The translations under genes and the position numbers were made by a program. Shown piece by piece: positions 1 through 11,344 of a stretch of 64,000 bases of DNA. The notes under the pieces were generated by a model, which was not told where the DNA came from, made no database searches, and worked only from the letters and a program-made list of their open reading frames with translations. The DNA comes from Gnomoniopsis sp. IMI 355080 (lineage: Eukaryota; Ascomycota; Sordariomycetes; Diaporthales; Gnomoniaceae): the NCBI GenBank assembly GCA_027946555.1, contig JAPEVC010000123.1:1-64000 (forward strand), read 5' to 3'. Position 1 is the stretch's first letter. Each line of letters starts with the position of its first letter.

Positions 1-2845
1 ACGTTGGAGCTTGCGCTAAGTTGAAGATTCCAGTCGGTCCAAAAAAATAAAATCCAATTCCAACCAGTGTGCAACGCTTGTTAAAGTTTGGCGGCGCAAA
101 GGCAGGAAACCTTAGGGACGAAACAAGTTGAATTGGTCGTTGGACGTCGAGGATGGGTATGAAGCTGTCAAGTCGACGCGGTTTGTTTTGTCAAGAAGCG
201 CGTCTTGAGGTGGCAGTGGAGATGGGTTGGTCGGATGGAAGTGTGGTGGTCAAATGTGGATAAGGGCCAGGAATGAGGCTCAAGTTCGAGACGGGTTGGT
301 TGGTGGAGTGAGCAAAGATGGTTCCTCCTTTTTGGGCCCGGCAAAAGGTCGAAGTGGAGACTAAACTTTGTCAAATGGGGATGAATGAGGGACAGGAGGG
401 GTGGGATGGATGTGGGCTGGTGTACCTCAAATATTTCTTGGGACGTTCGTCCGTTGTGGTCGCTGATTGCCAGTCGGAGAGAGTTGCGCCAGTAAGGAAA
501 AAAAATCTGCTAGGGTTGCCAGGTACAAGAACAGGGCGGTCCAAATTCAAGTGGGTTGATCCTCGAGCGGATCCACTCTTGCAGGCCTGCAGAACCGTTG
601 AAATACAACGCTGCAAAGTACCTGTACCTGGGACCACTGTGCAATGCCCGCCAGCTGCGTTCCGAACCAAGGGTGTGGGTCGACAAGAAAGGGTTGGCAG
701 GTTGTACGGTGGAGCCTGAATTTTTTTTGGGAAAGAGCAACCAGGGCCAAACCAAGGTGGGATCGGGACTAGGATTGAGATGGACGGGATGGAAAGTTGA
801 CTTGGGACAGGGTGTCGGGGTATCTTGCAAGGTTTCGGTGGATACGCGCAATTGCAGGTGGCAGATGCCAGATGGCAGAGCTAAGGAGCGTTGACAGGCG
901 GGGACAGTAATCGACGAGTGGCGAGTCTGACGGCGGCGAGGTCGATCAGAGAAGTCTTGCTTGGAGGGTTCCCCAGGTCAGGTGAAGAAAGAGTGATATC
1001 AGACCACAATCAACTTCATGTCAAGACAAACAGGTGAAAAGGTTGCTAGAAGGCAAGAAAAACGTCTAATCAGAACAAGAACAAGGGCGCATGGAAGTTT
1101 AAACTTTGCTGTTGTTCATCGGACGAGGAAGCAAGTGACAATTTGAGTTTGCAATCGGTCACCGCTGGAAAATTGCATACCGGCAATCCGTCCGAAAAAG
1201 ATTGGCGCCTTGAAGCCAGTGTGTCACCAGAGAGCAATATCCCAGATTCGGCATAGCAACTCGGCCGTTTGGGGCTTTCTCGTGCTGACCGTGGTGCACG
1301 AAACCCCCAGACTAGCTGGAATTGTATAGTCTGCAGGTGACTAGGGGGTAACTGGGGAGGACAAGGCTGACGGGAGATGGTGATGAAATGGACATGGAGA
1401 TGGAGACATAGATGGAGATATAGAGATCAAGAGCACGAATGGAGTCAGTCACACACCTTAGGCTGGCTTGCGGAGTCTCTACGCGGGATGGTTCCAAGGG
1501 TAGCAAGCGACGGTAGGACTCGATGATGGCTAACTATGCTTGGATGCTGCTGCAAGGAAGAAAATGGGGCAGATCTCGAATGAATCGAGGGTCGAGGGCC
1601 AGTATTGCAATGCGAGAAAGTTGAAAGGCGTATGTGGGTGACACAGACTGAGACTGACAGATGGGGTCGGAATGGGGTTATGGGGATTCTCGAGGCTGCA
1701 GAATTGGTTTCTCGACTTTCTAAAAGGGCTGGAGAACGGGCTAGAGATTGCAATTGACGCTTTCCGTAACGAAGAAGAAAAAAAGAAAGACACCACCACT
1801 TTGCTCAAGATTGTCGGTTCTCCTCCCCGTACGACCGGGAAAAGCAAAGAGGCAATCCCGGGGGCGCGCGTGCCCTGTCTGAGTATCAGGTACTGCTCAA
1901 CCGGGTAGGAGGTTACAGGTTTGTGCTGTAGCTCTGCATATCATTGTAGACCTTGGTCTGTGATTATTTGTTTACATGATACAATACGATACTGCGTGGC
2001 TGCTCCTGCCTCGTACATCGACTTTGGCTCTTGATGAGCCGGAGGCCTGAGTACGAAAGGCCTGGGTCCTGAGTCCTGACCGGTCACATTCTGTTGACAC
2101 CAGACCAGAACATCGTGAATCGCGCCAAGGCACAGACTTCGCGGATATTGGCTGAAGCGACATTGTCTTTTGTCTTTTGGGACCCTGCCGCTCTAACCTG
2201 GCTGAAATGTTCATTGACAATAACTGACGGCAGCCGGTGATGACAAGCCCGGGCTCTCGCTTCACCGTCCGCACCGTGCCATGGATGCGTCGCGGTGAAG
2301 AACGCCAGCTGTTTGGGCTGGAGCCATGCAGCCGCAACCCCGTAATCAATGCTACCATGTCGGCTGTCTTGGCAAAGAATTCAGCACGAACACTCAACCA
2401 TTCGCATGCAAGCCGAGTCCCAGCCATGAGCCCAGGTGGTATCAGTCTGAACAAGCCCTAGGCTAGATGCCTAGTCCTTTGTAATAACGCCGCGGCCATA
2501 ATTGCAACATACAACATTGAATCGCTTATTTTAAAAGCGGCTGCACCTACCGCATGGAGCAGTATTTGTCTAAAACGTTTTCCCGGGGCTCGACCCTGAC
2601 AAAGCGATTACCCTAAGAGACGACATGAGCACGTTTACCAAGCCACGCTAGCCGCGCAAGGTCTCATGCACGGTGCCAGGGCCTGCCCAGTGCGCCATGC
2701 CACTCCGAAACCTCCTTTTTTATTTTATTTTATTTTTCATCGACGACATTGTGATGATTTTTTCAGCGCCCCGGAGCCAATCACCAAAACGCCACACGAT
2801 GAATACATTTAGTAAACCAAAGTAACTATAACCAGGCCCCATGCT

Positions 2846-2877
2846 CTGCCACGCTGCCACGCTGCCACGGCTGCCAC
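2846..2877. repeat. CTGCCACG short tandem repeat
   Basis: Three consecutive copies of the 8-mer CTGCCACG, followed by a partial copy after one extra G. It lies inside the left gene desert and looks like ordinary replication slippage. Confidence 0.8.
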
Positions 2878-3404
2878 TACCGCTGGCGCCACCGCGGCTG
2901 CAAGAAAATTGCTGCATATCTGCAACAATAGCCCTGAGGCGGTGGATGGACAATCAGGACGGCCGGACGGTCCAACTCAGTCCCTGTCCACGAGTCGTCA
3001 CGCCATACTATGTAATATGTACAGTACCTATAACACAAGGAGTTCAATGGCCCCATGCCATGAACATCAAATTCGGGTTCCAATACGACCTCAGTTGCCG
3101 GCCGCGCTGTGCGAACCCCCCGGGCACTTCTTCAAGGCCAGGGTTCCCTGCGCGACGCGCGTAGGCTTGTACCATGCTGCCTATCCAAAGCGGCGGATAA
3201 CTGCGATGCGACAAGCTCGGCTCAAAAATCGGCAGTACCTCTGTGCCAAGTACAACACTTCCTACTCCCTATTACCCGTATTGTTTGGACTAGGAAACGT
3301 TTACTGTATCGGTATCGTGACCTTTTCTCGTTTACATCTGAACTTTGCTGATGCTTTCTGTTGCCATGCCCGGATACGTTGTCCTTCACACAAGACAGCC
3401 CTTG

Positions 3405-3444
3405 GGTGTGTGTAGGTGTGTGTGGTTGTGCGTGTGTGTGTGTT
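3405..3444. repeat. Interrupted GT microsatellite
   Basis: A run of GT dinucleotides broken by a few other bases, on the + strand, with no gene on either side. Confidence 0.85.
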
Positions 3445-3635
3445 GGCCTCGCCACGCCTGCTCAGCGACTCGAGTCATCGTCCAATCCTGCCAGCCCTCT
3501 CATTTCCAAGGAAAGAGTCTCAATGCCGTGTCAGAGAAAATACAAACACGACTCGACGATGATGACACTCGACGGTGCCCGGAGTAGCACGGTGCTGTCT
3601 GCATGCTCTGCTGTCCATGTCATTCTTTCGCGCTG

Positions 3636-3650
3636 TCTCTCTCTCTCTCT
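3636..3650. repeat. CT microsatellite
   Basis: Uninterrupted CT dinucleotides inside a pyrimidine-rich stretch. CT tracts are common near transcription start sites in filamentous fungi, but no coding frame follows here. Confidence 0.8.
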
Positions 3651-6407
3651 TTTTCTGGCTCTCCCTCCTCCCAAATATCTTTACGCTCAACATGCTCAAC
3701 ATGCTGCGAGAGGAAGGTCGCTGCTCGGTATCGCTTTGGGTGAGCCGAACCTCATTTGCCAACCCCTTAGCTCTTATCGAATCTTGCTTCGATGATCGTA
3801 TCTTCATCAGGTGATTCGATGTCACGACTTACAAGGCGCTACCGAGCATCTTGCATATAAACGAGGCTTGTTGGTGGTGGTATCGATTGGCACTACCACC
3901 CACCGCTCACCGGGCCGGTGGCCTGTGATCTTCGTTCCAGCGAGTCAAATTTAGCGGCATTGCCATTTCAGGCGATTGAACTGACAATTTCACTAAGAAA
4001 ACCATAACTCAGCTATAGCGTGGTGTGCCGCTGCCTATTGAGCGCTACACTTCGGTGCACTAATACTTCTGTCATCTAAACCACTTGTGGTCAGTACTCC
4101 GCCTGGAGGTAGGAAATGAAGCGTCTTTGCTAGCAAGGTTGACCCTTATTCCGCCGGGCTTCCAGAACACGCCGCTGACCCGGAAGCTGGGCCCTTGATC
4201 CTAACCTGGCGTCGTGCGAACCCAAAAGCCATCTGCAAGTCAACAGTACAGCTTGCTCGGGCAATCGCATTCTTCTCAAGACGCCACGAAAGATGATGTA
4301 CCCCGGCGCGGACCCAAATCCACGGGTTCGACAATGTTTTCCCACAGAAACGCCAACCCCCCCTACTTGACGCGTAGCCTCCCACATCCGACACTTTGTC
4401 GACACTCCGGCTCATGCGTATCTTCCCAGAGGCGGACGATAATCTTAATGATCTTTGCCTCATGTCATCTTATTTTTCTTCCAATCAGCCCTTGGTGGCA
4501 CGAAACGAAGAGTCGCGGACAGGGTATGTCCTAGCTTGATCGTCGGGAGCAGCGCCGTCGCGAGAGCATCTGTGTCAGTGACACGGACGATGATATACAT
4601 AGTACATAGGACACTTTGTAATGCTCGGTACATGTACCGCGGTATCGGGTATACACATACGAACGAGTCATGCCATGACGAAACAGGCCCAAAACACCCT
4701 CTTGACCAGTCGTGGTCTGCATCCCAGTCATTTCATGACTCGGCGTTGCTGACGGATGTAGCAGTTGAGGCCGAAATTGACCAATTCATATGCAGGTTGT
4801 CAAGACTCGAATCTCAACACCATGCAGACAATTAGATGACGTACAAAAGCTGGCACTATGTACCGGCCAACTCCGTCAAGGTCCTCCCGTTGGCGAGCTT
4901 CCGACGTCGGAAAAGAAGAGAAGAGATCGTATTCCGTCGGTTCACCACTGTGTTGCGGTCCTGATGCCGGACTGATGCGATAACACACGGAGGAGCCAGC
5001 ATCTGGTGAGCAGAAGCCAACAAAGGGTCCTGGCGAACCCGGTAATCGTAGAGCCCCTGACATGAGCTGCGTATTGTCAGTGGCTGTATCGCGCAATGCC
5101 AAGACCGGTTTCTGCCGACTCTCGTACATAATTCGTCCAGAAAACGTCCCAAGCTCGACGCTGCAATTTTCCAGACTCAGGCCTGTCGTCGTTGATATAG
5201 GAACCCGACTTTTATAGGTGTTCTTGGAGATGGATCCAGCACGAGAGCGGAACGGCTCGCATTGCTCTGATGGAGACTCAAGCGCTTGAGCGACTCCATG
5301 ATCCATCACAGATCTGGCAAATCTTGGAGAAAGCTTGGGGAATTTTCTCCATCATCAAGTTTGGGGCCCAGCCAAGTGGGCTCTTGTCGTTCTGGGCTCT
5401 GCCAAAAGGTGGTGAAGCGCGACCATAGTCTGGGTTCCAAGGGTTCACGGAAACAATTTTGGTGGAGAGTCCCATCATGAACCGGCAGCACGGACGATCT
5501 TGCGGAACCCCCCAACGGGCTCCATAGATTCTATACTGCGCAGTCATGGTACTTTCAGCTAACGTACCGCGCTTGCTGGGAGGGGAGCTATGGAGCCCCC
5601 ATCTGATCGTTCTCTCAGGGTCGCCTGCGAATCCACTCTCAATGCACTCGAGGATCTTGTACGACGCGAAACCTGCATGTCATGGGCCGGGACGTTCATG
5701 ACAGCAGAAAAAGTCGACGTCGGCAGATGCGAGATTTGGTTTCCACGTGAGACGATGGCCCTGCAGACAACATCCTTGAAGAAAGATAGACCGAATCTTC
5801 CGATTGCCTTGGAGAATGCGCCGACGCTTCTGCAGCATTGTCACTGGGGTCGGCGTGGAAGTTGGCCGACAACGAGAGCTGGCTGTTCTTGACTCCTTTT
5901 TTTCTTCTTTCCCCTTCCTTGTCGCGTTGACCTGGTCGACGTTGACAAGGGGCCGCGCGAAGTGGATCATCGTCCGCCTGCCGCTGATGCACTCCACCGG
6001 CCCGTCCTCGACCTTCTTGAACCCACCGAGAAGGCCCCACAACAGCACACAGCTCATGTGGACCCTAAGTAACTATGACCATAGCAGCATAGTAAGAACT
6101 ATGGAGACTTTTTGCATCATACAGTACCGAAGTCAAGCGGCCGGATGTCGGCATAGCACACCTTTTTGGCTGTAAATCCTCCGTCGGATGCTCACGCGTC
6201 TTTTAGGAGGCCTTATTGCGGCCGCATAAGCCTCTACTGCTGCCTCCTCGGGCACGCGGCGCAAGAGACGACAATACGGTAGTTGTCCAATTTGCAAGCT
6301 GTACCATAGCCCTCCTGAATATGCCGAGGTATGGGCTGCTAGTTTCTTAGTGGCGGCAATAAGCCCTTGTCTACATGGCGTCCCGGCGCATGGGAACCAA
6401 GATACTG

Positions 6408-6454
6408 CCAGCTAGCCTGCAGTGCCTGCTAGCCAGCTAGCCGCTAGCCAGCTA
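6408..6454. repeat. GCTAGCCA imperfect tandem repeat
   Basis: Repeated GCTAGCC and CAGCTAGC units. Because GCTAGC is self-complementary, the stretch could also fold. It is followed by shorter CAGACAGC-type repetition to about 6530. Confidence 0.7.
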
Positions 6455-6808
6455 CAGTGGCTACCGCACTACGCAGCAGACACCAGACAACCCGACAGCA
6501 AGACAGCCAGACAGCCAAGCGGCCAGGCCAGGGGTCGTGATCGTCAGGACCTTGCGGTTGCATTTCCACCTGTCTTTTGTCTAGCGCGGGTCCATCACGG
6601 AAGCGACAACGTGCCAGACAGACGGGACTGTCCACTCTGAATCTTACCTTAGGGGATCTCACCAAGTGGGAACTCTTATTCTTCCTTCTTCGGGGAAAAA
6701 TAAAAATAAAAATATGGTGGGCTGTCGTGCAACAGCCCGCACATATCAAATGGATCACGAGGCCTTAGAGACCCTGGAGAACAGAACCTCCAGATTCTCT
6801 TAAAAAGC

Positions 6809-6827
6809 CTCTCTCTCTCTCTCTCTC
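6809..6827. repeat. CT microsatellite
   Basis: About nine CT units in the left gene desert. As at 3636, it resembles a fungal promoter or 5'-leader pyrimidine tract, but no gene is visible downstream. Confidence 0.85.
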
Positions 6828-9623
6828 CGTCACGCAACTAACTCGCACCGAAAACAGTACATAGCAATTGGCCCAAATGCTAAAAAGTCGGAATGCCCCC
6901 AAAAGTCGGAACCGCATGATTTTTTATCAAAGGACCGACTCTGCCGCGTCGACACATCGTCGATGTGACATCGGCTAAGTGACAACAGGTACCGAACCCA
7001 ACCGCTGACTCGTCTTTCGGATGTGGCCTTTTTCTAGCAGTCTGGCTGCGGCACATTCTATTGCACCTTTTTTTTTTTGTACCATCCGGCTTCTAACGCT
7101 GACCGCCTTTCTCTGACCGCGGTTTAGCCGCGAATATTGTCGCAGCGCCCCTTGTCACACAATGCTCATTTCTCAAATTCGGCGGACTATTTTCACCGAG
7201 AACGGAGCGCTGCACTTATTATTTGCCAGCACGTTACTCGCGCGTACAAGCAATTTCTCAGGACGCGAGCGTCCCTAATTTTGGACTATTGAGAGTTCTT
7301 TAGCATTCTCTTTGCTAGGCCTTTCAGCAAGGATAAATTTCGCTTGATTCGATATCATTGGCAGAGACCCCGGTAATTTGAGACGTGTGGTCTGCCCTTG
7401 GGCCGTGCTGAACAAGACCTACTGTTCACTCGACGACTCGTACATGTGTTCGACATTGAATGTTCCTCATGGGACCGTGAAGACGTGCCTGACTCTCACG
7501 AATACGTTCCTTGGTGATACGTCTATTTGTAGAGGCTTGACAATGTAGGGCACATCTTGCCGAAAGACTCGCAACGATGAGGCCGGAGCTCTTGACCACC
7601 GGAACGAGGTGGGTTCATGGTCGGAGAGGAGACCTCCGGATTGTGGAGACTCCGGACCTAGCTCCTCCTTCTGTGGCTTGCCAGGCTTGCCAGCCGCGCG
7701 AAGTGCTCCCAAATAGGTATGCCGAGAGGGTCGTGGCTGGAACGACTGACTTGCTAATCGATGTCGGAAGCATTATAATGTGAAGGAAAATGCCGTCCGC
7801 CTAACCATCGTCGTCACCGAAACGGGATCAAGCTCACGATCATTGCAGTCACGAGTCATTTTGTGATTCCGCCTGAGTGTTGCCGTACGATGGCGACGAG
7901 GAAGCCGGTACAACTTACACAGTATCTATACACATGCACCATCGCCCCATCCTTACATCGGCTACTACCTGATTCTCGCCAAGCAATCTGAGGCTGAGGG
8001 AACAGGTGATTGATGAGATGGACGACGAGCCTTGAAACGCTGCCTTCCCACGTTGCTGGCCCTCTGGTCATCAACTCGCTGCCAATGTGGCATGCTGTAC
8101 TTGAGTCGCCACATTGCGTCCGTCGGACTGTCCCCGAGCGATGTTGAAGTCAGTGCTTCTCGCCAGTTACAGATGCCTGAGTAATGCAACCCAGGATCTC
8201 AAGAAATCCGCTCCTTGTCCTTGATGCTACTTGGTACGAATATAGAAACTTATGTCCTGTCTTTACGTCACTTCCGTTGTTGGAACAAGAATATCGAGGA
8301 CGAAACACTCCGGAACACATTCTAAGGACACAACCAAGAACTGAGTTGTGTCGACCTTTAGCAAGACTGGACGCTCGTTTGTGAGCTTCCCTCTCTTTGG
8401 ATGGAAGACGTTCCTCGTCCGTAAATCCGAGCTACAGCGCCGAGTCAACAACCTTAGTTCACAAACAAGTACAGCGACTGCGTACATAGTAACAGCAAGC
8501 ACCTGGACCTCATCCGAGGTAAAGTCATGTTTCCTTTACGAAACGCTGTTCATTTGCACCATCGTACGGTGAGCTCCTTGTCATTTCTCTCAGTTTGGGT
8601 TGGGGCAGTGGACTTTCAAGGGGCTTCGTGGTCTTCTCGAACGCCGGACGATATGTCGGTGAAAGAAGGGAAAAAAGACCCTTGAACCCCAGAAGTCTTG
8701 GTTGGTCCCTGGAATCTGGCTCTGCGTGGAGCTCTCGCGCACACGACGCTTGGGGGCCAACAAGCAATAATTCTGGAGCCCGGCAGTTCGCATAAGCCGT
8801 CAGCAAGATCATCTTGTTGCTCCTTCTGTCAGGGAGCCGCACGTCTCCGCCGCATCGCACCTGGGACGAATGTTGATGAGAGAGAGATGGCGAGCTCAAG
8901 TCCCAAACCGGATAGCTGTTGCGGGTCCGCTGGCCCCCTTGAGTATGCAGCATGAGGTTAAAAACTGGTGACTGGCGAAACAATGGGGCCCTGGCCATGC
9001 ATACTGCGTCCCTGGGCTGCATGCTGCGCGGGCCTCGGGACCCTTTCGCGCCCCTGGCATCAGGGACGAGCAGAAACGGGCGGTGAGGCCCACTGTTTGT
9101 CGAGATTCTCCGCTGTCCACTGTTGTGCTGCGAGCAGTGGTCCACCCCCAACCTCGCAGGTGTACGTACAGTACATTGTGTGTTTGTGACAAGGGCGATA
9201 CAGAAGGAAGCTCAGGCCTAAGTTGTATCCGTACTAGCTGGTCAATCAGGGGTCCTTTGCAAGCTTCCTCATGCATGTTGTACCTAGACTTTGCACTCGC
9301 ATCTGCGAGTCCAGCACATGGCCGTAGTGTCCTTTTCACAAAAGCTTTGTGCTGTGAAGTATCTTGTATACCTCCCACGGGGTTACGGCGGCATTCTGTG
9401 TTATTGTCCGTGCTACAGACCACAGTATCAAACAGATCGCCCACACTCGAGGCACCCAACCCCCACAGCACCCTCGGTACGCGGGTGAAAGCCGAGCAGG
9501 ATCAAAGCTGCCCACTCGAACTGTACGGAAGTGTATACAGTGCCCGCTTCATCTACTAGGTATCTGGTACGATACTGCGGCACCGACCAAACACATACAA
9601 GACGCGCAACACGCGTGGGATGT

Positions 9624-9641
9624 TTGTTGTTGTTGTTGCTG
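9624..9641. repeat. TTG trinucleotide repeat
   Basis: TTG repeated and grading into TGC units, with no coding context. Confidence 0.8.
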
Positions 9642-11344
9642 CTGATAGATCGTGACCTTCCTCGGAGCTCCCTAGTCGGGCGGTCTGGCCGCCCAGGACC
9701 CTCATACTACCACCAGGGCTGCCAGGGCTGCGCGTGTTTCCAAAGTCAAGGGCCGGAAATAACCTGCCAAATGCTCAACACTTTTTTCTTGGGTTCCGAG
9801 CCCCTTCAATTGCTTGGCATCTCGCGTGGGTGTCCTGGCACAAGGCCCAAAACAGCACTCATTTTCAATCTGCGTCGTCTGGTCGTCTTTAACAGTGTCA
9901 GAGTTTGTATGGAGCTGCAGGGTCTGGAATCGATCGTCGAGATCTTCTGCTTGGCTGGCATCGAGTTGACTGTTTTGCCGGGTGGGCGGCCTTGCCTTCC
10001 CCGGTCGTATAATTTAGGTGTCTGCCTACCATGATACCATGCGAGCATATCTACCAATGAGAGTAAAAAGCTCGCTAAGCGCTGAAAAGCGAGTCTCGTG
10101 TTGAGCGCTCCCATGCGTATGTAAACTGCATGTCACTTGACGATCGTCAGGAGAAACCCGCAGTCAATATAGGCTTTGTCAGCTGATAGGGAGTGACAAG
10201 GTGTTTACACGCCGCTAATAGATGTTTGGTGGAATGGACGTTGGTTCCAAGTCAAGAGAAACCGTCAGGAGTGCCGTCCACACATCAATTTTCTTGGTTG
10301 GAGATGGCAAAAAGTCATTTCAAGTTGCGAAAGATTGGCTGGGCATCGTCATGTGGCCTAGAATCTGTGAGGGACTGACTAGTTCGATATACAATGTAAA
10401 CAGGAACTGTGGCACAAACATATTTACTTGGAACTTTTGTCACTGTCTATACCTATGCGTCTATGTACGGACCTTGCTTCATGTCCGCCATTGATATGAT
10501 AATGACGATTGCCCAGTGCTCTCTAGACATTTCTGAATCAGTATCTATGCAGCCACATGGCTGCTCTTGTATCAGAAGCACCTCGCGCATACGTACAAGG
10601 AGTATTGCTTTTGGTTGAAGGCAGCCGCACCACCGGGGACAATGTCGGGTTCTTGATGCTTCCCGCTGGAGATGACCTCTGGCTATGTCATATTAGGATA
10701 TGTCACATGCAGCTCATTCGTCCCTGGACGGCATGGTGAGCGTCTGCAAGATGAAAGGAAACTTGTAGCAGGATAATGAAGACGCAGCCAAGGAACGGGG
10801 GCTGTGTGAGTCAGGTGGGAGGAAGCTGTGATGTTACTGCTCGAGATCTGAGGTGGTTATATTCGGAAGTGTATCGAGGGGACTTGTAACCCTGCCTGTA
10901 TATTGTGTATTATAAGATCCGTCCTTCTGTGTACATTCTAGCGTTGTCTTGGTCACCACACAGACTTAGGGGGTCAGTGGCATCCTGGAATAATCATCGA
11001 ATATTGCGACTAGATAATAGCGCCTGTTCAGCTGATGGGAGCATCGAGCCTAGCATGACCAGTCAATCTAACCAAGGATCAAGGCCTGCATAGCATGGGG
11101 ATACTATTGCCAGAGGGTGTGCAAGCGCGAAGCACCGCGGAGCGCGATCCGTTAAGGTTGGCTGTCACTAGAACCACGAAGGGTAACCCATGAGACTGAC
11201 CTGTGGGTGACATCCTACTACAGACTCATCCGTCTCGGGAAGTTGTCAGGCTATTTATTTAGCCTCGTATTGACAGTCGCTATTGTAGAGTATTGTTTGG
11301 GTCATCTGTCTTGAACGAGACTCGGTATTCGCCTTTCTTGAAGC

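Larger units (their letters stand above)
1..11344. other. 11.3-kb gene desert
   Basis: I find no supportable coding gene here on either strand. The open frames are short (at most about 208 codons), of random composition, match no family I recognise, and cannot be joined by plausible introns into a conserved protein. The stretch holds microsatellites and short tandem repeats (listed separately), A/T-rich pentamer runs near 2717-2740 and 6696-6715, and small hairpins near 6719-6738 and 9678-9694. I saw no transposon open frame, terminal repeats or convincing tRNA. It could be the regulatory region or long 5' leader of a gene beyond the left edge, or it could encode non-coding RNA. None of these can be shown from the bases alone. 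Confidence 0.6.

Noticed and set aside
3856..3861. TATAAA in the left gene desert
   Set aside because: No coding frame or other start-site evidence follows downstream, and a lone hexamer is expected by chance in 11 kb.
4310..4345. GGGTTCGA resembling a tRNA B box
   Set aside because: There is no matching acceptor stem, anticodon arm or A box at the right distance on either strand.
6719..6738. 7-bp-stem hairpin (GGGCTGT/ACAGCCC) and a similar one at 9678-9694
   Set aside because: Short stems with no U-run, gene end or conserved context. They are within chance expectation for this length.
8525..9471. Two overlapping minus-strand open frames of 208 and 191 codons
   Set aside because: They have random composition and no domains, and no intron joins them into a longer conserved protein.
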